Assembly (NCBI GenBank): GCA_035631035.1
Contig: DASQJL010000082.1
Location: 62,001 to 126,000 of the forward strand
DNA length: 64,000 nt
From: Candidatus Binatia bacterium
GTDB taxonomy: Bacteria; Eisenbacteria; RBG-16-71-46; SZUA-252
Reading direction: 5' to 3'
Shown one piece after another: positions 26,617 to 37,797 of this stretch. The position numbers and the translations under genes are program-made. The notes under the pieces are model-generated. The model ran no database searches, was not told the DNA's origin, and saw nothing but the letters and a program-made list of their open reading frames with translations. Every line of letters starts with the position of its first letter. The first letter of the stretch is position 1.

Positions 26617-27193
26617 GTCGGTCCATGTAGGTCAGCACCGCGTCCGGCACCCAGTATCGCACGCTCGCCCCCCGCGCGACGCGCCGCCGGATCGCGGACG
26701 AGGAGAGCTCGATGCCGGGCATCGGCACGAAGACCACGTGACGCCGGAGCGCCCCGCGGAGCGGGGCGCGCGGCGTCCCCTCCCGGCGCGCCACGGCGAG
26801 ACGGGCGAGCTCGAGGATGCGGCCCGGCTCGCGCCAGGTGCCGAACTCGCGCAGGCTGTCCTCCCCCATCAGGAAGAAGTAGTCGGCGGGCTCGGCGGCG
26901 GCGAGCGCCTCCAGCGTGCGCACCGTGAACGTGACGCCGGCGCCCCCCGCCTCCAGGGTCGAGACCTCGAGGCGCGGATTCGAGCGCGCGGCCAGCCGGA
27001 GCATCGCGACCCGGTCCTCGGCGGGGGCCAGCGCCCGGCGGCGCTTGTGCGCGGGGCGGCCGGCGGGCATGAGCAGGAGGCGGTCGAGGCGAAGATGCTC
27101 CAGGGCGGCTTCGGCCAGGATCAGGTGTCCGAGGTGGACGGGATCGAAGGAGCCGCCGAGGATGCCGACGCGACGCCGTCCGGCGCGTCTCAC
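26579..27193 (-). CDS. nadD: Nicotinate-nucleotide adenylyltransferase
   Basis: A 204-residue NMN/NaMN adenylyltransferase of NAD synthesis. The nucleotidyl-transferase motif GGSFDPVHLGH is at residues ~13-23, followed by LLMPAGRPAHKRR, FLMGEDSLREFGTW and, near the end, ELSSSAIRRRVARG, the ISSTxIR signature. Start is the GTG at 27193 that overlaps the bamD stop as GTGA; the frame is open further upstream but with Arg-rich shadow sequence. It overlaps polA by 38 nt. Confidence 0.94.
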   Translation of the reverse strand: MRRAGRRRVGILGGSFDPVHLGHLILAEAALEHLRLDRLLLMPAGRPAHKRRRALAPAEDRVAMLRLAARSNPRLEVSTLEAGGAGVTFTVRTLEALAAAEPADYFFLMGEDSLREFGTWREPGRILELARLAVARREGTPRAPLRGALRRHVVFVPMPGIELSSSAIRRRVARGASVRYWVPDAVLTYMDRHGLYRSRRTRRT

Positions 27194-27963
27194 GGGGTGG
27201 CGGAGGAGCCCAGCTCCCGGAGCTGGTCGGCCGCGCGCGACTTGACCTCGCCGGTGGCCGACGGCGGAACCCTCCGCAGAGCCGCGATCGCCTCGTCCTT
27301 CCGGCCCAGCTTCACCAGCACGTCCGCGAGGAGCACCGCCGCGTCGCCCGCCCAGCGCGACTCGGGATAGTCGTCGATCAGCTCGCGGAGGTTGATGGCG
27401 GCGGCCTGCGGCTGCTTCAGCTTGGCGTAGAGCCGGCCGTTCCGGAACCGCTTCTCCGCCAGGCGGTCGCGCAGCGCCTGCGTGCGCTGCCGCGCTTCGG
27501 CCGCGTGCGCGTGGTCGGGATAGACGTCGAGGAACTGCTTGTAGCGGTCGATCGCCCGCTGCGTCTCGGTCTGGTCGAGCGGCGCGGGCCGCGAGTCCAG
27601 GTCGTCGCACCGGGCCAGGTAGAACAGGGCGTCGGGCTGGAAGGGAGACTGCGGGAAGTCGCGCGTCAGCCGGTCGAACTGCGTCGAAGCGAGCGCGTAG
27701 TCCTTGGATTTGAAGTAGGCGAGCCCCAGGTAGTAGAGCGCGTCGTCGGTGCGGTCGGTGCCGGGATACTGCTCGACGTAGGCCTTGAGGTCGAGCTGCG
27801 CCTGGACCCAGTCCCCGCGGTCGTAGGCGGACTTCCCCGAGTCGAAGCTGGCCGTGCCGCCGCTTCGCTCCTGGAGCGCCGCGGCGCCGCAGCCGAATAC
27901 GGACAGGAGAAGCGCCAAGAACGGCGCCGCGCGCCGGAGCCGAAAGCGTGCGCGCCGGATCAT
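27190..27963 (-). CDS. bamD: Outer-membrane assembly lipoprotein, BamD family
   Basis: A 257-residue lipoprotein. Signal peptide FLALLLSVFGC gives a lipobox with Cys about residue 24. Five TPR-like repeats follow, including KSAYDRGDWVQAQLDLKAYVEQYPGTDRTDDALYYLGLAY-type units (residues ~45-85) and KQFLDVYPDHAHA; this is the BamD (YfiO) layout, where the protein helps the BAM complex insert barrels into the outer membrane. ATG 27963 overlaps the TPR gene stop as ATGA. A YbgF/CpoB-like TPR protein is a weaker alternative. Confidence 0.85.
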   Translation of the reverse strand: MIRRARFRLRRAAPFLALLLSVFGCGAAALQERSGGTASFDSGKSAYDRGDWVQAQLDLKAYVEQYPGTDRTDDALYYLGLAYFKSKDYALASTQFDRLTRDFPQSPFQPDALFYLARCDDLDSRPAPLDQTETQRAIDRYKQFLDVYPDHAHAAEARQRTQALRDRLAEKRFRNGRLYAKLKQPQAAAINLRELIDDYPESRWAGDAAVLLADVLVKLGRKDEAIAALRRVPPSATGEVKSRAADQLRELGSSATP

Positions 27964-28703
27964 GAAGGGAGCGGGTCCGCGCCCTCTTCGCGCTCCAGCA
28001 TCTCGAGGTAGGCCCGCGAGCGGACGTCCCCGTCGCGCTCGGTGAGACAGCGCTCCCACTCCTCGCGGGCGCGATGCCGCTTGCCCGAGCGGTAGTAGAC
28101 CAGTCCCAGGGTCGTGCGCGCGTCGACGTAGCGCGGATTCTGGGCGAGCGCGGAGCGGAGCTCGGCCTCGGCATCGGCGTAGAGCCCCATGCCGCAGTAC
28201 ACCGTGCCCAGCTTGTTCTTCACGTCCAGGAACTGCGGCGCCAGCTTGAGCGCTTTCCGGTACTCCTGCGTCGCGTCGACGGGCATTCCGAGATCGCGGT
28301 AGGTGTCGCCCAGCAGCACGTGCGAATCGGCGAGGAAGGTGCGCACGTCCGGCGAGAGGTTCTCGTGATCGGGATCGCGCGGACGCTCCACCGCGAACTC
28401 CTCGAGCGCCTCTTCATAGCGCCCCAGCTCGTTGTAGACGATCGCCAGATTCAGCCGCGCCTCCAGGTATTGGGGATTCAGCTCGAGCGCGCGGCGGAAC
28501 GCCGCGACCGAGCGCTCCCGCTCGCCGCTCATGCCCAGCGCCAGCCCGAGCTGATTGTGCAGATCCGGGAAATCGGGCACCAGCGCGAGCGCCTCCTCGA
28601 TCTCGCGGATCGCATCGGCGTACTGGCCGCGGTCGAAGTAGTCCCGCCCGAGCACCTGGTGCTGCCTGGCCGCCAGACTCATGCCGACCCTCCCTGCGTT
28701 CAT
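27960..28703 (-). CDS. Tetratricopeptide repeat protein
   Basis: A 247-residue soluble protein made of about six TPR units (YFDRGQYADAIREIEEALAL, LNLAIVYNELGRYEEALEEF, KLGTVYCGMGLYADAEAELR, TLGLVYYRSGKRHRAREEWE). No signal peptide or membrane segment, so it is probably a cytoplasmic scaffold. Two starts are plausible: ATG 28703 (GGAG 7 nt upstream) and ATG 28682 (GGGAGG 6 nt upstream); the repeats begin after the second. It overlaps bamD by 4 nt. Partner unknown. Confidence 0.85.
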   Translation of the reverse strand: MNAGRVGMSLAARQHQVLGRDYFDRGQYADAIREIEEALALVPDFPDLHNQLGLALGMSGERERSVAAFRRALELNPQYLEARLNLAIVYNELGRYEEALEEFAVERPRDPDHENLSPDVRTFLADSHVLLGDTYRDLGMPVDATQEYRKALKLAPQFLDVKNKLGTVYCGMGLYADAEAELRSALAQNPRYVDARTTLGLVYYRSGKRHRAREEWERCLTERDGDVRSRAYLEMLEREEGADPLPS

Positions 28704-28715
28704 GGAGCCGCTCCC

Positions 28716-29423
28716 TCAGTTCCGGTTGGAGTAGAAGAGAACGACCAGACCGGCCACCACCCCGACCACGATCAGGGGCTCCAGGATTCGGGGCCCCGTG
28801 CCCTGCGGCAGCGGGGGGTTCCATCCGGTCGAGCCTCCGGAGACGTACGCGAGATCGCGCTTTCGGACGACGTCCTGAAGCGAGGCCGTGGCACTCCGGG
28901 CCCAGACCACCCGCCCCGTTCCCTGCTCCAGCATGGTGGCGCTCGCCCGCATGGTGACCAGCCGCTCGTATCCTTTCACCCCGAAGGGGAAGGAGCGGAT
29001 CCGCCGCACGTAGCTGACCCCGGCGCCATCCACCCGGGCGTGCAGCTCGAGCGGCGCCGAACCCGAGTCGGAGGCCGGGACGGCCGGCGGCATGCCGGGC
29101 GGCATCGTCGGGGGCTGGGCGCCGGGCGTCGCCAGCGGCCGCTCCCGGACCCGGACGTCGCTCGTGACGGAGCGGAGCCGCTCGAGGAGCCGCTGCGCGA
29201 GGAGCCCCGACGTGTCCCCCTCCAGCGGAACGACGACCGCCACCGCCCGGTCGCTCGCCTGGCCGCGAAGCAGGTCCGCGGCCACCGTGGCGGCCAGCGA
29301 GTCCAGCATCATCCCATGGGTCGGAAGGTACGCGCGGGCCGGCGAAGCGCCCATTCCGAGCCCGGCCAGCGCGAGCGCCGCGAGCGTGGCGCGAGGCGCG
29401 AATCCGAAAACGCGTCTCCTCAC
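28716..29423 (-). CDS. Secreted protein of unknown function with C-terminal membrane anchor
   Basis: A 235-residue protein: signal peptide (RATLAALALAGLGMGASPARA), a mixed alpha/beta domain (AVAVVVPLEGDTSGLLAQRLLERLRSV region), a Pro-rich loop, a second beta segment, and a final transmembrane helix (ILEPLIVVGVVAGLVVLFY) ending SNRN. The first domain recalls envelope proteins that compute a multi-copy 'AVVVPFxG...L...L' fold such as CsgG-like or FlgT-like proteins, but similarity is too weak to name a family. GTG 29423 overlaps the rimO stop as GTGA. The tail-anchor plus signal peptide suggests an inner-membrane protein with its bulk in the periplasm. Confidence 0.7.
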   Translation of the reverse strand: MRRRVFGFAPRATLAALALAGLGMGASPARAYLPTHGMMLDSLAATVAADLLRGQASDRAVAVVVPLEGDTSGLLAQRLLERLRSVTSDVRVRERPLATPGAQPPTMPPGMPPAVPASDSGSAPLELHARVDGAGVSYVRRIRSFPFGVKGYERLVTMRASATMLEQGTGRVVWARSATASLQDVVRKRDLAYVSGGSTGWNPPLPQGTGPRILEPLIVVGVVAGLVVLFYSNRN

Positions 29424-30844
29424 GTGAGAACCTCCCCGTCCAGGTCGTAGCCCCGCGCGGCGCGGATCCGGACCGTCACCCGGTCGCCCGGCAAAAGCGG
29501 GGCGTGCCCCGCGCGCGTCCGGATCAGCGTCTTCCCGTCCACCTCGTAGCCCTGCTGCTCCACGCGTCCCTCCCACACGCCCGGCTTCGCGCCGGGCCCG
29601 TCCACGCGCGCCGTCACCTCGCGCCCGACCCAGGCGCCCCACACCCGCGCGGCCACCGAGCGCTGCGCCGTGAGGAGCCGCCGCCGCCGCTCGAGCTTCA
29701 CCCGCTCCGGAACCTGCTCCTTCATCCGCCCCGCCGGCGTCCCCTCCTCGCGCGAATAGGCGAAGCACCCGACGTGGTCGTACGCGGCGCGCTCGACCGT
29801 GCGGAGGAGCTCCTCGAAGTCCTCGTCGGTCTCGCCGGGAAAGCCCACGATGAAGTGGGTGCGGATCGCCACGCCGGGCAGCCGGCTCCGGAGCGTCTCC
29901 ATGAGGCGCTCCGTGTCGGCGCGGCGCACCTCGCGACGCATGCGCCGGAGCATCGCGTCGGTGGCGTGCTGCAGCGGAATGTCGACGTAGCGGCAGATCT
30001 TCGGCTCCTCCTCGAAGGCGCGGATCAGCTCCTCGTTCCAGGTCTTGGGATGCGTGTAGTGCACCCGGATCCACTCGATCCCCGGAACGCCCGCGATCGC
30101 CCGCAGGAGCTCGGGAAGGCGCGAGGTCCCGTAGCGGTCGGCGCCGTAGGACGTGGAGTCCTGCGCGATCAGGAGCAGCTCCTTCGTGCCGGCCTCGGCC
30201 AGCCGCCGCGCCTCCTCCACCACCGACTCCAGCGGCCGGCTCCGGAGATCCCCGCGGAGCGTCGGGATGATGCAGAAGGTGCAGCGGAAGTCGCAGCCGT
30301 CGGCGATACGGAGATAGGCCAGGTGCCGCGGCGTCGAGACCGCGCGATGCGCGGCGAGATCGACCGCGGTGCCGGCGGGCCCCACCTCGAGGAGGGGTGC
30401 CTCGGCGCCGCGGCGCACCCGGTGCGCGACGCGCACGATCGCCTCGACCTGCCCGGTCCCGACGACGGCGTCCACTTCGGGAATCTCGCGGAGGATCTCC
30501 CCCTGGAAGCGCTGCGCCAGGCATCCCGCCACGACCAGGCCGCGCAGGCGTCCCTCGCGCTTCAGCGCGGCCATCTCGAGGATCCGGTCGATCGACTCCT
30601 TCTGGGCGGGACCGATGAAGGCGCAGGTGTTCACGATCGCGACGTCGGCCTCTTCGGGCGACGCGGTCGTCGAAAACCCGCCGGAGGCGAGCAACCCCGC
30701 CATGATCTCCGAGTCCACGAGGTTCTTCGCGCAGCCGAGCGTGACCAGGGCCACCCGCACCGTGGCGGCGCCGGCGTCCTCGCCCGGCTCGATGCGCGCG
30801 GGCACGGACGCCCCCGCCGCGGTCAGCCCGATCGGGACGCTCAC
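29420..30844 (-). CDS. rimO: Ribosomal protein S12 methylthiotransferase (radical SAM)
   Basis: A 474-residue methylthiotransferase. The N-terminal MTTase domain has the three cluster cysteines (TLGCAKN, VNTCAFI and VVAGCLAQR); the radical SAM core carries DGCDFRCTFCIIP (CxxxCxxC); a TRAM domain closes the chain (VTARVDGPGAKPGVWEGRVE). RimO adds a methylthio group to Asp 88 of S12. RimO rather than MiaB is preferred from the CAKNLVDSE and IPTLRG phrases. GTG 30844 overlaps the ftsK stop as GTGA; the first ~28 residues are a weakly conserved extension and translation might begin at VRVALVTLG. Confidence 0.92.
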   Translation of the reverse strand: MSVPIGLTAAGASVPARIEPGEDAGAATVRVALVTLGCAKNLVDSEIMAGLLASGGFSTTASPEEADVAIVNTCAFIGPAQKESIDRILEMAALKREGRLRGLVVAGCLAQRFQGEILREIPEVDAVVGTGQVEAIVRVAHRVRRGAEAPLLEVGPAGTAVDLAAHRAVSTPRHLAYLRIADGCDFRCTFCIIPTLRGDLRSRPLESVVEEARRLAEAGTKELLLIAQDSTSYGADRYGTSRLPELLRAIAGVPGIEWIRVHYTHPKTWNEELIRAFEEEPKICRYVDIPLQHATDAMLRRMRREVRRADTERLMETLRSRLPGVAIRTHFIVGFPGETDEDFEELLRTVERAAYDHVGCFAYSREEGTPAGRMKEQVPERVKLERRRRLLTAQRSVAARVWGAWVGREVTARVDGPGAKPGVWEGRVEQQGYEVDGKTLIRTRAGHAPLLPGDRVTVRIRAARGYDLDGEVLT

Positions 30845-33192
30845 GCGTCCTCGTCCAGCGACGCATGGGCCGCGCGCCGCTCGGCCAGCTCATGCTCGGT
30901 GACCAGCACTTCGCGCCCCTTCGCCCCCTCGGACGGCCCGACCACGCCGCGCTCCTCGAGGAGATCGAGGAGCCGCGCCGCGCGCGAGTAGCCGACCTTG
31001 AGCCGGCGCTGGAGCATCGAGGTCGACGCCTGCTGGTGGAGCACCACCAGGCGCATCGCCTCTTCGAACAGCTCGTCGTCGCTCTCCGTCTCCTCCAGGG
31101 CGCGCACCTGCTCCAGTGCGGAGTCGTCCGCCACGACCTGGCCCCCCTGCGATTTCAGGAAGCCCACGACGCGCTCGATCTCCTCGCCCGACACGTAGGA
31201 GCCGTGGATGCGGTAGGGCTCGGGCTTTCCGGCCGGGAGGAAGAGCGAGTCGCCGTGACCGAGAAGGCTCTCCGCGCCGTTCATGTCCAGGATGACCCGC
31301 GAGTCGGTGCGGCTCGCGACCTGGAAGGCGATCCGCGAGGGGAAGTTCGCCTTGATCATCCCCGTGATCACGTCCACCGAGGGGCGCTGCGTCGCAAGGA
31401 TCAGGTGGATGCCCACCGCGCGCGCCATCTGCGCGAGGCGGCCGATCGGCTCCTCGATCTCCGCGGGGAGGAGCGCCATCAGATCGGCCAGCTCGTCCAC
31501 CACCACGACCAGGTACGGGAGCTTGGCGTCCGCCCCGGCGACCGCGGGATCGAGGCCCAGCCGGTTGTACGACTCGATGTTCCGCGCCCCGTGCTTGGCG
31601 AGGAGCTGGTAGCGGGTCTCCATCTGCTTCACGCAGTAGCGGAGCGCCTGCGCCGCCTTCTTGGGCTCGGTCACCACCGGCATCGCGAGGTGCGGGATCT
31701 TGTTGTACGGCGTGAGCTCGAGCATCTTGGGATCGATCATGATGAAGCGGAGCTCGGCCGGCGTGCGCGTCATGAGCAGGCTCATGATCAGCGTGTTGAT
31801 GCAGACGCTCTTCCCGGAGCCGGTCGCCCCGGCGATCAGGAGGTGCGGCATCTTCTCGAGGGACGTCGTGAACGGCTCTCCCGCCACGTCCTTGCCCAGG
31901 GCGAACGGCAGCGCGTCCCCGCTCTCCTGGAACGTCTTCGACGTCACGATCTCGCGGAAGGAGACGAGCGCTTTCTTGCGGTTGGGGATCTCGATCCCGA
32001 CCGCCGCCTTCCCCGGGATCGGCGCCACGATGCGGATCCGCTGCGCCTTGAGCGAGAGCGCGAGATCGTCCTGACGGTTCAGGATCTGGTTCACCTTGAC
32101 GCCCGGCGCGGGCTCGTACTCGAACAGGGTGATCACGGGGCCGGGGTGCACCTCGGAGACCTTCCCCGCCACGTCGAAATCGGCCAGCGTGCGCTCGAGC
32201 ACGCGCGAGAGCTCGAGGAGCTCGGCCTCGTCCACGGCGTGCGTCTTCGACTCGTGGCGGTCGAGAAGGTCCACCGGGGGGAGCGCCGCGTCCATCGCGG
32301 GCGCGGGCGACAGCGAGAGCCCCGCTTCCGGAGCGCCGGCGGAGCCGGGCACGCCCGGGGCCGATCCCAGTCCGCCCACGGTGGCCGGGGCGGTCCGCCG
32401 CTTCTCCGGCGCCGCGGGCGAGGGAGGCGGGAACGGGATCGACATCGATTCCGCGCGCTCGCTCCGCGACACGATGCGCGGCTTGGATTCGCGCCGCGCG
32501 GCGTTCTCGCCGGCCGGAGGCGAGAACGCCGAGGCGAGCGCCTCTTCCTCTTCGACGATCGGGGCCTTCCGGCCGCGTCGCGGCGGCTCGGGCGCGGCGG
32601 CCTCCTCGGCCGGCGCGGCCGCGGCGCGCTTCTTGGGCGCCGGCGCGGGGAGGATGCGGGCGAGGAGTGCGGCGGCCGCGCGGCGGAGCGGCGAGGAGGC
32701 CCCGAGCTCGAACGCGACCACGCCGATCACCACGAGCGCGGTGCCGAGCGCCAGCTCGCTCCCCACGCGGCCGAGGAGCCGGGTGGCGACGAGCCCGATC
32801 CACTCGCCCAGGCGCCCGGCCAGGCCGCGGTTTCCGCCCGAGAGGAGATCGAGAAGTCCCAGCGCGAGCACGGCGCCGCAGAATCCGATCGCGGTGCGCA
32901 GCGCGAGGTCGCCCGCGGGGCGAAGCCGGATCCGGTTCCACCCCCAGGCGAGGAGCGCGATCGGCGCGAGCCAGGCGCCCACGAGGCCGAGGGAGGTGAC
33001 GAGGCCCGAGGCGACGAACGCGCCGACGACCCCGCCCTGGTTCCGGACGGCGCCCGTGGAGAGGAGATCGGCCGTCGTGTCGCGCGCGTCGCGCGTGAAG
33101 AGGGCGAGCGCGACGAAGAGGGCGACCGAGAGAAGGCAGAGCCCCAGGATCTGGTACTTGCGGCGGACGGGCACCCGTCCCAAGAGCCACAT
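30841..33192 (-). CDS. ftsK: FtsK/SpoIIIE-type DNA translocase
   Basis: A 783-residue chromosome-segregation motor. Four to five N-terminal membrane helices (residues ~15-165, e.g. ILGLCLLSVALFVALALF and LVTSLGLVGAWLAPIALLAWGW) are followed by an Ala/Pro-rich linker, then alpha and beta motor domains with Walker A GATGSGKSVCINTL and Walker B LVVVVDELADLM, and a C-terminal gamma winged helix (LQRRLKVGYSRAARLLDLLE) that reads KOPS-like polarity sequences. It resolves chromosomes at the division septum. Starts at ATG 33192, 16 nt after ahcY. Confidence 0.95.
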   Translation of the reverse strand: MWLLGRVPVRRKYQILGLCLLSVALFVALALFTRDARDTTADLLSTGAVRNQGGVVGAFVASGLVTSLGLVGAWLAPIALLAWGWNRIRLRPAGDLALRTAIGFCGAVLALGLLDLLSGGNRGLAGRLGEWIGLVATRLLGRVGSELALGTALVVIGVVAFELGASSPLRRAAAALLARILPAPAPKKRAAAAPAEEAAAPEPPRRGRKAPIVEEEEALASAFSPPAGENAARRESKPRIVSRSERAESMSIPFPPPSPAAPEKRRTAPATVGGLGSAPGVPGSAGAPEAGLSLSPAPAMDAALPPVDLLDRHESKTHAVDEAELLELSRVLERTLADFDVAGKVSEVHPGPVITLFEYEPAPGVKVNQILNRQDDLALSLKAQRIRIVAPIPGKAAVGIEIPNRKKALVSFREIVTSKTFQESGDALPFALGKDVAGEPFTTSLEKMPHLLIAGATGSGKSVCINTLIMSLLMTRTPAELRFIMIDPKMLELTPYNKIPHLAMPVVTEPKKAAQALRYCVKQMETRYQLLAKHGARNIESYNRLGLDPAVAGADAKLPYLVVVVDELADLMALLPAEIEEPIGRLAQMARAVGIHLILATQRPSVDVITGMIKANFPSRIAFQVASRTDSRVILDMNGAESLLGHGDSLFLPAGKPEPYRIHGSYVSGEEIERVVGFLKSQGGQVVADDSALEQVRALEETESDDELFEEAMRLVVLHQQASTSMLQRRLKVGYSRAARLLDLLEERGVVGPSEGAKGREVLVTEHELAERRAAHASLDEDA

Positions 33193-33208
33193 GCCGGTGT
33201 GGTCGCTC

Positions 33209-35674
<2,466 letters not shown>

Positions 35675-35678
<4 letters not shown>

Positions 35679-36658
35679 GAGACTTCGACCTCCGAAGAGT
35701 CTCCGACGTTGAGACGCTGATAGCCGCCGCGGACGACCGTGTTCTCTCCGACCACGGAGAGATCCAGCAGCACGTCCTCGACGATCGCGCCTTCGTTGAC
35801 GATCGAGTTCTTGACCACCGAGCGGCGCACGCGCGCGCGCGCGCCGATGGATGCGTGGGGACCGATGACCGAGTGCATCACGTCCGCCGTCGGGTCCAGA
35901 GCGACGGGAGGCACGATGACCACGCCCGGCCGCTCGACGTGGTTGCCGGCCACGTCCAGGAGCGCGCGGTTCGTCTCGAGCAGGGCGTCGGTCTTGCCGC
36001 AATCATACCAGCCCTCCACCGGGAAGGGGCGAAGGTCCGCGCCGCGCGCGAGCATCTCCGCCAGGCCGTCGGTGAGCTGGATCTCCCCCTTGGTGCGCTT
36101 GCCCGAGCGCTCCACCTGCTGCAGGCAGGAGAAGAGAAGGGGGGAATCCTCGAGATAGTAGAGTCCGACCAGGGCCAGATTCGATTTCGGGTGCTCGGGT
36201 TTCTCCACCAGCGACACGATCCTCCCGTTCTCCAGCTCGGCCACGCCGAACCGCCGCGGGTCTTCCACCTCGCGCACGCCCACTTTCGATCCTCCGGTCA
36301 CGAGCCCGCGCAGGTCAGCGCGGACGATCGTGTCGCCGAGCAGGATCAGGCTCGGCGCCGTCCCCACCGCCTCGGCCGCGCGCGACACGGCGTGTCCCAG
36401 GCCGAGCGGCTCCTCCTGCACGACGCAGGAGACCGCGAGATCGGTCCGCGACGCCGCATACGCCCGGAGCCGCTCGCCGTGCGGGCCCGGCCCGATGACC
36501 AGCACGACGCGCTCCGGGCTCACGAGCGCGATCTGATCCAGGATGTGCCCCAGGATCGGCTTCCCCGCGACCGTGAGCAGCGCCTTGGGGGTGGTGATCG
36601 TGTGCGGCTTCAGGCGCGTTCCCGCGCCCGCGACCGGAATGACGGCGACCGGCCTCAC
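35675..36658 (-). CDS. Sugar-1-phosphate nucleotidyltransferase with beta-helix tail
   Basis: A 327-residue nucleotidyltransferase. The N-terminal Rossmann-type domain has the signature [32 protein letters not shown] (metal Asp) and [11 protein letters not shown]-type segments. After residue ~245, hexapeptide-like repeats ([21 protein letters not shown] and [11 protein letters not shown]) form a short left-handed beta-helix. Members activate glucose-, mannose- or GlcNAc-1-phosphate; dTTP/UTP versus GTP use is not decidable here. GTG 36658 overlaps the isomerase stop as GTGA, so this and the upstream isomerase probably feed one sugar-nucleotide route. Confidence 0.88.
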
Positions 36659-37797
36659 CGGAGGAGGGCTTCTTTCAGCGACTCCACCCCCGGAAGGGCG
36701 CTCGGATCCACTCCATTGGCGAGCGCGAGGTAATAGCTCACGAAATCTCCCAGGGCGGACGCTCCGAGGAGCCGCGCCGCCGCGTCCTCGCCCTCGGCGA
36801 GAACCTCGACCGCGACGACATCCTTCCGCTTCAGATAGGCGCCGAGCCAGGCGAACCGGGCGGCGATCCGCGGGTGCTCCTCCGGCTCGCGGAGCAGCAC
36901 GACCGCGAGGCGCCCCACCGCGGCCTTCGGCCCGGCGAAGCCGTCCACCTCGTTGTGATTCATCTCCGGAAGAACCGAGGCCCACGCGAGCTGCTTGGCG
37001 TTCTCGTTGAGCTGGCCCTTCCAACGCTGCGCGACCGCCGCCAGGCCGCGCTCCCCCCCGATCACCAGGACGGCGCGTCCCGCCAAGCGTATCGCCAGTT
37101 TTTTGGCTAAGTTGCGCGATTGTAGCACACGCGTCCCGCAGGCGGAAACCACCCGCTCCACGGCCTGGGCGGCCCCCTCCATGCGGTCCCCGAGGCCGGG
37201 AACGACGCCCACGTGGGAGGCCACCGCGGCCAGGGTCGCGAAGGAGTACCCGAGCGCCGCGCGGGGGGGATGCCCCGGCGGGAGGTACGCCGCGGGAATC
37301 CCGGCCGCGCCGGCCTGGGCGGCGAGGGTCCCGCCGGTCGAGAGGACGCATCCCCTGGCGCCGATCGAGCGCGTCGCCTCGAAGGCGGAGAGCGTCTCCT
37401 CGGTCTCTCCCGAATAGGAGGAAAAGACGAGAAAATCCTCTGGCGTGAGCCACGCCGGCGGCAGGTAGTGGCGGACCACGTGCACCGGTGCCGTTCCCTC
37501 GCGCTCGGCGACGGCGCGCAGCAGATCGCCGGCGATGGCGGAGCCCCCCATGCCGAAGAGGACGAGCCGTCGCGGCACCCCGGGCGTGAGATGCCGAAGG
37601 GCCGGCGCGGCGATCGAGGCGCCGGCGCGAATCTGCTCCGGGAACGATTCGATGCGCGCCGCCATGCCCCGCGGGTCGAGGCGCTCCCGGCGCCGGGGGT
37701 CGTCCAGCGGGACGGCCGCTCTCGGCGCGGGCCGCTTCCGGCTCGCGGGCTTCCGCGAGGCCGCGCTCCGGCGGGCCGGCTTTCGCGCCGGGCTCAC
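36655..37797 (-). CDS. Bifunctional phosphoglucose/phosphomannose isomerase (SIS domain)
   Basis: A 380-residue double-SIS isomerase. After a ~40-residue Lys/Arg/Ala tail (PARRSAASRKPASRKRPAPR) come LVLFGMGGSAIAGDLLRAVA, VFSSYSGETEETLSAF (sugar-phosphate loop), the ENAKQLAWASVLPEMNHNEVDG signature with the catalytic His/Glu, and AAARLLGASALGDFVSYYLA. These match archaeal-bacterial PGI/PMI enzymes acting on both fructose-6-phosphate partners. GTG 37797 overlaps the ptsI stop as GTGA. The basic N-terminal tail is unusual for the family. Confidence 0.9.
   Translation of the reverse strand: MSPARKPARRSAASRKPASRKRPAPRAAVPLDDPRRRERLDPRGMAARIESFPEQIRAGASIAAPALRHLTPGVPRRLVLFGMGGSAIAGDLLRAVAEREGTAPVHVVRHYLPPAWLTPEDFLVFSSYSGETEETLSAFEATRSIGARGCVLSTGGTLAAQAGAAGIPAAYLPPGHPPRAALGYSFATLAAVASHVGVVPGLGDRMEGAAQAVERVVSACGTRVLQSRNLAKKLAIRLAGRAVLVIGGERGLAAVAQRWKGQLNENAKQLAWASVLPEMNHNEVDGFAGPKAAVGRLAVVLLREPEEHPRIAARFAWLGAYLKRKDVVAVEVLAEGEDAAARLLGASALGDFVSYYLALANGVDPSALPGVESLKEALLR

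Noticed and set aside
22720-26928. A 1402-codon open frame on the plus strand opposite polA, nadD and coaE
   Set aside because: Arg/His/Val/Gly-rich low-complexity translation, no ribosome site, and the opposite strand encodes well conserved polA motifs. Typical antisense shadow in GC-rich DNA.
37113-37131. AT-rich patch (TTTTTTGGCTAAGTTGCGCGATTG region) as a promoter inside the isomerase gene
   Set aside because: It lies within conserved coding sequence, and no -35/-10 pair with acceptable spacing was found on either strand.
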